A stretch of 20,613 nucleotides of DNA, taken from contig CAKPKI010000019.1 in the NCBI GenBank assembly GCA_934167135.1, positions 1-20,613 of the forward strand, in the 5' to 3' direction. Made by a program: the position numbers and the translations under genes. The notes under the pieces were generated by a model, which was not told where the DNA came from, made no database searches, and worked only from the letters and a program-made list of their open reading frames with translations. Origin of the DNA: an uncultured Clostridia bacterium (GTDB lineage: Bacteria; Bacillota; Clostridia; TANB77; CAG-508). Shown here in pieces: positions 14,889 to 20,613 of the stretch (position 1 is its first letter; each line of letters opens with the position of its first letter).

Positions 14889-16025
14889 TCAAAACTCGGA
14901 TTTTTCATTCCGAGTTTTTATTATTTCAACAAATTGTAAAAAGAAACGGTTTAATTTCCGTTTCTTTCTTTGTTCTTTTTTATATTCTTTAAATTCCTCT
15001 TGATTTTCTTTAGTATAACCTTTTAAGCAATCTGTAGGAACTTTTTCACATATCTTATTAAAAATTTCCAAAAATTCTTCTGTTGTTCCACCTTTTATTT
15101 TCACACACTGGATATTTGTTTTTCCATCTTTCAAATGTGCAATTATACTTGTTGATGTTGTAACAACTCCGTAATATTTTACACTATGTATATGTATCCA
15201 TTTTACATCTGTATATTTAAATGTTCCAAAACCTCCATTGCTCTTTAAATCTACTAGAAAATCCTTTGTTAGTATAAGTTTATCTTTATAATGTTTTTCT
15301 TCCACATTATCATCTAATTGTTCTGCCAATTCTTCTTTATAATTATTTACTTTTAGGTATTTATTTATCTTTCTCTTTATAATATATATTAAAATATTAT
15401 ATATTATCATAACTATCAATATTATTACTGCTAATATTATAATGATTTCTTCTATTGTTGTATTAATTGGTGATTTTCTAACATTTAATAATGCACTTCC
15501 GAAATACCTTTCAAAATCATCCACATTTATTTTGTTTTCTTCTTCTATTCCTTCATTATAATAATCAATAAGCATTTCTTTTAATTCTTCTGGTATTTTT
15601 TCTGTCATACCGTAAATTCTTATTGCCTCTGGCACTTGAATATCATCATCAGTTGAGTAAGTATATTCTTTTATACCTTTTAGTTCATCTATTGTTTCAA
15701 AGTCTAAATCTACAACATACCAATATCCATCATTATATGCAATACAATATCTATCATTATGTGTATCAGAAGTATTTTCTGAATCTCCATATGTTGCAAT
15801 TTCTTCTGTTAATCCTTGAACATCTAAATATGCATATTGCCCTTCTTTCATTCCAAGCGCTCCATCTGTTGTAAAATTTATAGCTTCTGGAATATTATTT
15901 GTTTTTCTTCTATTCATTGAGAATATTGCTCCTGTTATTGTTATAATGCATATTATATATACAACAAATATCCATTTTGGAATCTTTTTTCCTTTTTCTA
16001 TAATTTTCTCCCCTTTTATTTCCAT
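14889..16025 (-). CDS. Unrecognised two-TM membrane protein with a possible PH-like cytosolic domain
   Basis: The 378-residue protein has no firmly recognised family. TM1 lies at about 16-36 (WIFVVYIICIITITGAIF). An external region runs from about 40 to 188 (EGQYAYLDVQGLTEEIATYG, YCIAYNDGYWYVVDLDF). TM2 lies at about 192-216, and the C-terminal 160 residues are cytosolic. There LILTKDFLVDLKSNGGFGTF, YTDVKWIHIHSVKYYG and TTSTSIIAHLKDGK resemble the strand pattern of bacterial PH-like domains; this is inference. The end is strongly basic (KKEQRKKRKLNRFF). An ATG at 16031 is too close to AAGGAG (2 nt), so the ATG at 16025 with an 8-nt spacer is preferred. It follows the DUF4321 gene by 17 bp as the last gene of the queA cluster. 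Its 3' end carries two hairpins that terminate the convergent rpsI transcript. Confidence 0.75.
   Translation of the reverse strand: MEIKGEKIIEKGKKIPKWIFVVYIICIITITGAIFSMNRRKTNNIPEAINFTTDGALGMKEGQYAYLDVQGLTEEIATYGDSENTSDTHNDRYCIAYNDGYWYVVDLDFETIDELKGIKEYTYSTDDDIQVPEAIRIYGMTEKIPEELKEMLIDYYNEGIEEENKINVDDFERYFGSALLNVRKSPINTTIEEIIIILAVIILIVMIIYNILIYIIKRKINKYLKVNNYKEELAEQLDDNVEEKHYKDKLILTKDFLVDLKSNGGFGTFKYTDVKWIHIHSVKYYGVVTTSTSIIAHLKDGKTNIQCVKIKGGTTEEFLEIFNKICEKVPTDCLKGYTKENQEEFKEYKKEQRKKRKLNRFFLQFVEIIKTRNEKSEF
14891..14927 (+). terminator. Intrinsic terminator of rplM-rpsI, overlapping a convergent gene
   Basis: AAAACTCGGA (14891-14900) pairs perfectly with TCCGAGTTTT (14909-14918) around an 8-nt loop, followed by TATTATTTC. 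The same bases encode the last residues (KSEF) of the minus-strand gene ending at 14889. The stem is symmetrical and could also act on the minus strand. Confidence 0.85.
14940..14981 (+). terminator. Second tandem hairpin with U-rich tail
   Basis: AAAGAAACGG (14940-14949) pairs perfectly with CCGTTTCTTT (14958-14967) around an 8-nt loop, followed by CTTTGTTCTTTTTT. It lies 22 nt after the main rpsI terminator and wholly inside the minus-strand coding end. It probably acts as a back-up terminator for rpsI transcripts. Confidence 0.55.
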
Positions 16026-16042
16026 ACACATTTCTCCTTATA

Positions 16043-16303
16043 CTAATATAATTTCTTATATAAAAATATTGCGATTGCTAATCCTATTATACTTGCAATA
16101 TTAATTTGAAGTGAAAACGCAAATGTCAAACTTAATACATTCATATCTAATTCAAATGGTTCTTTTATTCCGAATGTTTGTCCATATGCTAGCCAACTAA
16201 GCCAATCAACTTGTGATGCTATTTGACCTAATAATCCTCCTATTACTAATCCTGCAATTATAAATAATAATACTATCCATGTACTTTTATCTCTTGTAGC
16301 CAT
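16043..16303 (-). CDS. DUF4321 family membrane protein
   Basis: The 86-residue protein matches the Clostridia DUF4321 family. TM1 is near the N-terminus (WIVLLFIIAGLVIGGLLGQI, 9-28), then a loop with WLSWLAYGQTFGI and LDMNVLSLTFAFSLQINI, and TM2 at about 68-83. These proteins have no known biochemical function. GGAGG lies 7 nt before the ATG. It lies 21 bp after the WG-repeat gene and 17 bp before the unknown two-TM gene. Such tight packing of three membrane proteins suggests a common transcript and possibly a common site of action. Confidence 0.82.
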   Translation of the reverse strand: MATRDKSTWIVLLFIIAGLVIGGLLGQIASQVDWLSWLAYGQTFGIKEPFELDMNVLSLTFAFSLQINIASIIGLAIAIFLYKKLY

Positions 16304-16324
16304 TCTTATTCCTCCAATTTTATT

Positions 16325-17662
16325 TTATCTACCTGTGCTTGCTAACCATTCTTCTACACTCATAAGTTTTTTATTATTGTTATATGCCATATAGAATGTA
16401 TTTTCACCTGTTTCTGTATTACTTTTCATATACACATTTTCTAATACATAATTATTTACTAATTCTTCTCCACTTGTTGTCATCAAATTATAACGTTTAT
16501 TCTTTTCTACTATTAAAATTTTATAACTAGGTATTACTACTGCTGGATATGAATTGCTTGTTTGTGCTGCTTCATTGTTAGCACAACCTATACCTGAAAA
16601 TTCAAAATCCCTTATTTTATTTCCTTTTATTCCAAATATTCCCCATAAACCTTCTGAATTTTCTACTGGTATTAACTCATCTAATAAAACATATTGATTT
16701 TCTATTCCACTTTCAGAATATTTTGTCATATCAACACCTATCTGTTTATATTCAGGTTGTAGTATAACTTTTCCTTTTGTATCAACTACTCCATATAAAC
16801 TATTTTGTTTTACTAAATATAGTCCATTTTTGTTATCCATTATCTTAATTTCATCATAAGTAACTCTTACTTTTGCCGTTTTATCTTTTCCTATAATTCC
16901 ATATTTTCCATTGCTTTTAACTAAAAAGTCTGATGTTGCTGGCAAATATTTTATTTCCTCATATTTATTTTCTAATACTGCCTCTCCTGTTTCTGCATTT
17001 ATTACACCATATTGTTTATCTTTTATAATAACCATCATGTTTTCAAATATTGCTTTTTGATCTGAATATACCTCTGATAATTCTACTGTTTCTCCATCAA
17101 TTTTTTGTTTTTTAGAATATACTTGATTTAAGTAATTCATTGTATAAATTTGTATATTTTTCTTTCCAGCATCATACTCAAATAATGTATTAAATGCTTT
17201 TTCTATTCCATTTGGTGTCGTATATAATTTGCCATCTTTTTCAAATACTTTTTCATCTAGTGTTATATATTCAAAATCAGAATCATCTCTTTTTATTATT
17301 AAATTATTAGAATCTTTTGTAAACATTGCAACTTCATTTTCATTTTTCACATAACATTTTGTATCATCTTCTGATTTTGCTATAAAATCTCCTCTATAAT
17401 CTTCATAATTAAAATATTTTGCTATTTCTCTTATTGGAATATATAATTTGGTACTATCTTCTTCTGGAATATATAGTAATTTTGATTGCTCAATTTCATT
17501 GTTTTTTTGTCCATCTATTGTTATTTTCATTATTGAGCCTTTTAAATATACTATTCCTCCTATTATTGCTATAATTATTACTATTAATACAATCAAACAA
17601 ATTCCTATAATCATAGGTAATTTCGATTTTTCCTTTTTTTCAACTTCTTCATATAACTCCAT
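16325..17662 (-). CDS. WG-repeat membrane protein with a CuAO-N-like stalk
   Basis: The 445-residue protein has a short cytosolic start, a TM segment at about 15-40 and a large external part. Residues 60-180 (LYIPEEDSTKLYIPIREIAKYF) resemble the copper amine oxidase N-terminal-type domain common on surface proteins of Bacillota. WG-type repeats follow: QYGVINAETGEAVL (217-230), KYGIIGKDKTAKV (253-265), LYGVVDTKGKVILQPEYKQI (289-308) and LWGIFGIKGNKI (339-350). These build beta-structured, probably ligand- or wall-binding surfaces; the ligand is unknown. AGGAGG lies 7 nt before the ATG. It lies 11 bp after tgt and is probably cotranscribed with it. Confidence 0.82.
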   Translation of the reverse strand: MELYEEVEKKEKSKLPMIIGICLIVLIVIIIAIIGGIVYLKGSIMKITIDGQKNNEIEQSKLLYIPEEDSTKLYIPIREIAKYFNYEDYRGDFIAKSEDDTKCYVKNENEVAMFTKDSNNLIIKRDDSDFEYITLDEKVFEKDGKLYTTPNGIEKAFNTLFEYDAGKKNIQIYTMNYLNQVYSKKQKIDGETVELSEVYSDQKAIFENMMVIIKDKQYGVINAETGEAVLENKYEEIKYLPATSDFLVKSNGKYGIIGKDKTAKVRVTYDEIKIMDNKNGLYLVKQNSLYGVVDTKGKVILQPEYKQIGVDMTKYSESGIENQYVLLDELIPVENSEGLWGIFGIKGNKIRDFEFSGIGCANNEAAQTSNSYPAVVIPSYKILIVEKNKRYNLMTTSGEELVNNYVLENVYMKSNTETGENTFYMAYNNNKKLMSVEEWLASTGR

Positions 17663-17673
17663 GAATTCTCCTC

Positions 17674-18801
17674 CTATTTTTCATAACCATATTTTTTATA
17701 AAATTCTTCTTTAAATGTGCCTAAATTGTCATTCTCTATTTCTATTCTAACTCTTTCCATTAATTTAGTCAAGAATCTTAGATTATGTATTGAAAGTAAT
17801 CTTACACCTAATATCTCATTTGCTTTTACTAGGTGTCTTATATATGCTCTTGTATAATTTTTACATGTATAACAATCACATTCTGGATCTAATGGTCCCC
17901 AATCTCTTTCATATGTTGCGTTTCTTACCACTACTTTTCCATGAGATGTCATTGCAGTCCCATTTCGTGCAATTCTAGTTGGTAATACACAATCACACAT
18001 ATCTATTCCAGCAATCGCTGATTCTATAAGATAATCTGGTGTTCCAACTCCCATTAAATATCTTGGTTTGTCTTTCGGCATAAGTGGTGCTGTATATTTT
18101 AGTATGTCTAAAAATTCTTCTTTTGGTTCTCCTACACTTATTCCTCCTATAGCATATCCTGGTAAATCTAATTCTATCAAATCTTTAGCTGATTTTTCTC
18201 TTAAATCTTTATAGAAACCTCCTTGTATTATTCCAAATAAAGCTTGTTCTTCTGGTCTTTTATGGGCTTCCATACATCTTCTTGCCCATCTTGTTGTTCT
18301 TTCCATTGAATTTTTTGTGTATTCATATGTTGATGGATATGGACAACATTCATCAAATGCCATCATTATATCTGAACCAAGCGCATTTTCAATTTCCATT
18401 ACTTTTTCTGGTGTAAACATGTGCTTACTTCCGTCTAAGTGAGATTTAAATTCTACTCCTTCTTCTGTAATTTTTCTTAAATCTCCTAAACTAAATACTT
18501 GAAAGCCTCCACTATCTGTTAGTATTGGTCTATCCCAATTCATGAATTTATGAAGTCCTCCTGCTTCTTTGACTATTTCATGTCCAGGTCTTAAATATAA
18601 GTGGTATGTATTTGATAATATTATTTGTGCTTTTACTTCTTCTTTTAATTCTTCTGGTGTCATTGATTTTACTGTTGCTTGTGTTCCTACTGGCATAAAT
18701 ATTGGAGTTTGAATATCACCATGTGGTGTGTGTATTATTCCCCTTCTGGCTCCTGTTTGTTTACATTCATGTAATAGTTCATATGTTACTGCTGGTTTCA
18801 T
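17674..18801 (-). CDS. tgt: Queuine tRNA-ribosyltransferase (bacterial Tgt)
   Basis: Tgt replaces G34 of GUN-anticodon tRNAs with preQ1, the first tRNA-bound step of queuosine synthesis. The protein has 375 residues. TDSGGFQVFSLGDLRKITEE carries the general catalytic Asp, and GFYKDLREKSAKDLIELDLP and YAIGGISVGEP are substrate-binding regions. DMCDCVLPTRIARNG carries the nucleophilic Asp. The zinc site is CDCYTCKNYTRAYIRHL (Cys, Cys, Cys and His). The residue before the nucleophile is Cys where Phe is usual (MCDC rather than MFDC). An upstream frame starts at 18825 but has no ribosome site. The ATG at 18801 has AAAGGA 8 nt upstream and the canonical start MKPAVTYELL. It follows queA by 31 bp. 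The usual downstream yajC-secDF genes are missing. Confidence 0.95.
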   Translation of the reverse strand: MKPAVTYELLHECKQTGARRGIIHTPHGDIQTPIFMPVGTQATVKSMTPEELKEEVKAQIILSNTYHLYLRPGHEIVKEAGGLHKFMNWDRPILTDSGGFQVFSLGDLRKITEEGVEFKSHLDGSKHMFTPEKVMEIENALGSDIMMAFDECCPYPSTYEYTKNSMERTTRWARRCMEAHKRPEEQALFGIIQGGFYKDLREKSAKDLIELDLPGYAIGGISVGEPKEEFLDILKYTAPLMPKDKPRYLMGVGTPDYLIESAIAGIDMCDCVLPTRIARNGTAMTSHGKVVVRNATYERDWGPLDPECDCYTCKNYTRAYIRHLVKANEILGVRLLSIHNLRFLTKLMERVRIEIENDNLGTFKEEFYKKYGYEK

Positions 18802-18832
18802 ATTTATATTCCTTTCTCTTTTCATAATCTTT

Positions 18833-19858
18833 TTATTTTATAAACATAGCATCTCCAAAACTAAAAAATTTATATTCTTGTTTAACTGCTTCATTATAGG
18901 CTTTTAGTATATATTCTCTTCCAGCTAATGCTGATACTAACATTAGTAATGTTGATTCTGGTAAATGAAAATTAGTTATTAGTCCATCTAAACATTTAAA
19001 TTTATAACCTGGATATATAAATATTTTTGTATCTCCTTCTGTTGGTTCTACTAATCCTGTTTTTTCATCAGCTATTGTTTCTAATACTCTACATGAAGTT
19101 GTTCCAACTGCAATTACTTTTTTGCCTTGTTTTTTGGCTTCGTTTATTTTATCTGCATCTTCTTTTTTTATATAAAAATGTTCTGAGTGCATATCATGTT
19201 CTTCTATATTTTCTTCCTTAACTGGCCTAAATGTACCTATACCTACATGTAATGTTACATTTGCTATATTTACACCTTTTTCTTCAATTTTTTTTAGTAA
19301 TTCATCTGTGAAATGCAATCCTGCTGTTGGTGCTGCTGCTGAACCTTCATATTTTGCATATACTGTTTGATATCTATCATTTTCTTTTAATGTTTCGTGT
19401 ATATATGGAGGAAGTGGCATTAAACCAATTTTTTCTAATATTTCATTAAATATTCCTTTATATTTAAATTGTACTTTTCTTGTTCCTCCTGGCATTGTAT
19501 CTAATATTTCAGCTTCTAATAAACCTTCTCCAAATATTACTTTTACCCCAATGTGTAGTTTATTTCCTGGTCTTACAATGCATTCCCATATGTCTCCTTC
19601 TATTCTGTTTAGTAATAAAAATTCTACATTTGCTCCTGTTTCTTTTTTTCCATATAGCCTTGCTGGTAAAACTTTTGTGTTGTTTCTTACTAAACAGTCT
19701 CCTGGTTCTAAATAGTCTATTATGTCTTTAAAAACTTTGTGTTCAATTGTTTGATTCTTTCTGTCTAGTATCATTAGCCTTGATTCATCTCTTTTTTCTA
19801 TTGGTACTTGTGCTATTAATTTTTCTGGTAATTCATAATTAAATTCGGTTAATTTCAC
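18833..19858 (-). CDS. queA: S-adenosylmethionine:tRNA ribosyltransferase-isomerase QueA
   Basis: QueA moves the ribosyl group of SAM onto preQ1-tRNA to form epoxyqueuosine-tRNA. The 341-residue length is normal. Family signatures are FNYELPEKLIAQVPIEKRDE (6-25), SRLMILDR (26-33), LVRNNTKVLPARLYG, GLMPLPPYIH, YQTVYAKYEGSAAAPTAGLH, THLHVGIGTFRPV-like TLHVGIGTFRPV, and LITNFHLPESTLLMLVSALA. The start is GTG. The AAAGGA site is about 12 nt upstream, with a two-codon ORF (ATG CGA TAA) in between. This start gives the classical MKLTEF N-terminus, and a TTGAAA-17-TACAAT promoter lies upstream. It leads the queA-tgt-WG-DUF4321 cluster. Confidence 0.95.
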   Translation of the reverse strand: MKLTEFNYELPEKLIAQVPIEKRDESRLMILDRKNQTIEHKVFKDIIDYLEPGDCLVRNNTKVLPARLYGKKETGANVEFLLLNRIEGDIWECIVRPGNKLHIGVKVIFGEGLLEAEILDTMPGGTRKVQFKYKGIFNEILEKIGLMPLPPYIHETLKENDRYQTVYAKYEGSAAAPTAGLHFTDELLKKIEEKGVNIANVTLHVGIGTFRPVKEENIEEHDMHSEHFYIKKEDADKINEAKKQGKKVIAVGTTSCRVLETIADEKTGLVEPTEGDTKIFIYPGYKFKCLDGLITNFHLPESTLLMLVSALAGREYILKAYNEAVKQEYKFFSFGDAMFIK

Positions 19859-19901
19859 TTTTATCGCATTTCCTTTCTTTCTCTCATTTTTTTACTTCTA
19901 T

Positions 19902-19930
19902 ATTGTACTATTTTTTCTCATTTTTTTCAA
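19902..19930 (-). promoter_or_regulatory. Sigma-A promoter of the queA cluster
   Basis: On the minus strand, TTGAAA (19930-19925), a 17-nt spacer and TACAAT (19907-19902) lie about 45 nt before the queA GTG and directly after the ileS terminator. Confidence 0.75.
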
Positions 19931-19940
19931 GTTTTATGTA

Positions 19941-19986
19941 AAAAAATAATATCTAATTCTTTAATAAGAATTAAATATTATTTTTT
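19941..19986 (-). terminator. Intrinsic terminator of ileS
   Basis: A 21-bp stem pairs 19941-19961 with 19966-19986 (one G-T pair) around a 4-nt loop. On the minus strand its 3' arm ends in TTTTTTT. It lies about 10 nt after the ileS stop. Confidence 0.85.
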
Positions 19987-19995
19987 ATTATTTCA

Positions 19996-20613
19996 TTAAT
20001 AAACTTCGACATCAAGCATTAATTTCTCTCCATTTATACTAACTTCTGTATAGGTATCTCTTTTTGTATTAAATACTACATTTTCCGTCAAAGTTTCTTT
20101 CTTTATTTCAGTTTCAAACTTCTTTATAAGTTCTTCTAACATTTCATTTTCTGATACATATAAGTTTATTTTATCTAATACTTCAAATGCTTTATCTTTT
20201 CTCATGTTTTGAACTTTTGATAAAATCTCTCTTACATATCCTTCTTCTTTTAGTTCTGGAGTTATTGTTGTATCTAATACTACACCTATTTCTCCTTCAC
20301 CAGCAAATGCAAATCCTTCTTTTCCTTGCATTGTAATAAGCAAGTTTTCAGATGTTAATTCTATTTGTGTTCCATCAATCTCAATATATTCTACTCCACC
20401 ATTTTTTACCTTATTTGCTAAATCCATTTGATTTAATTTTGAAATAGCTTCTCTTATTTTTGGTATTAGTTTTCCATATTCTTTTCCCAGTACTGGTAAA
20501 TTTGGTTTTATTTCAAAATGAACATATTCATTCATATTTGCACCTAAGTCAACTTCTTTAATGTTTAATTCTTCTTTAACTATATTTCCATAGTATTCAG
20601 GCAATGTATCCAC
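19996..20613 (-). CDS. ileS: Isoleucyl-tRNA synthetase, C-terminal part (partial)
   Basis: These 205 residues are the C-terminus of IleRS, running off the right edge of the window. The first codon seen (GTG at the edge) is an internal Val. Matching patterns are NIVKEELNIKEVDLG (10-24), FEIKPNLPVLGKEYGKLIPK and FAFAGEGEIGVVLDTTITPE, followed by EGYVREILSKVQNMRKDKAF, the latter typical of the clade whose C-terminus carries the DUF5915-type domain. No C-terminal zinc-binding Cys cluster is present, which fits that clade rather than the E. coli type. It ends just before a strong terminator. The remaining part, with the HIGH and KMSKS motifs, lies outside the window. Confidence 0.85.
   Translation of the reverse strand: MDTLPEYYGNIVKEELNIKEVDLGANMNEYVHFEIKPNLPVLGKEYGKLIPKIREAISKLNQMDLANKVKNGGVEYIEIDGTQIELTSENLLITMQGKEGFAFAGEGEIGVVLDTTITPELKEEGYVREILSKVQNMRKDKAFEVLDKINLYVSENEMLEELIKKFETEIKKETLTENVVFNTKRDTYTEVSINGEKLMLDVEVY

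Noticed and set aside
14889..16031. ATG at 16031 as start of the two-TM protein
   Set aside because: Only 2 nt from AAGGAG, too close; the ATG two codons later has normal spacing.
17674..18825. A longer Tgt with eight extra residues
   Set aside because: No ribosome site before 18825; AAAGGA lies correctly before the ATG at 18801.
1..20613. A defence system, prophage or biosynthetic gene cluster
   Set aside because: All recognised genes are housekeeping, membrane or sporulation functions, with uniform AT-rich composition and no recombinase or toxin genes.

Overview
The window is strongly AT-rich, and every gene reads well with the standard code. The gene content is typical of a Gram-positive, spore-forming Clostridia-type Bacillota: a SpoVM-like peptide, ClpC, HU, YvcK next to MurB, a DUF4321 protein, WG-repeat proteins, and queA-tgt. 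Most genes lie on the minus strand. Two short plus-strand units interrupt them: nfeD-qmcA and rplM-rpsI. I see no phage, IS transposase, CRISPR array, tRNA or rRNA.

Layout from left to right. (1) 74-5648, minus strand: murB, a membrane-anchored YvcK/CofD-family protein, a glycogen-debranching-type glucosidase and holA, read in that order. A probable promoter lies before murB. (2) 5721-7192, plus strand: a promoter, an NfeD-like protein and a QmcA/stomatin-type SPFH protein, ending in a bidirectional terminator. (3) 7228-11434, minus strand: a cluster running from a 48-residue membrane peptide through SpoVM, a 50-residue ORF that overlaps the clpC start, clpC, a one-TM hypothetical protein and a probable Mn-type CDF exporter. 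(4) 11553-13580, minus strand: HU and a MurJ/SpoVB-type flippase. (5) 13581-14028, no gene: a near-palindromic element of about 200-226 bp, then a strong promoter and a structured leader for rplM-rpsI. (6) 14889-19858, minus strand: queA, tgt, a WG-repeat membrane protein, a DUF4321 protein and an unrecognised two-TM protein. (7) 19996-20613: the C-terminal part of ileS, running off the right edge.

The genes are mainly housekeeping: cell-wall synthesis (murB, YvcK, flippase), replication (holA), proteolysis (clpC), membrane quality control (nfeD/qmcA), translation and tRNA queuosine (rplM, rpsI, ileS, queA, tgt), and sporulation (spoVM). The most useful points are three genes below normal ORF cut-offs (48-aa membrane peptide, 24-aa SpoVM, 50-aa ORF coupled to clpC), a hairpin that buries the ribosome site of that 50-aa ORF, the long palindromic element before rplM, a YvcK homologue whose N-terminal ligand motifs have changed, and terminators lying inside the coding end of a convergent gene. 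No clearly new multi-gene system is visible.
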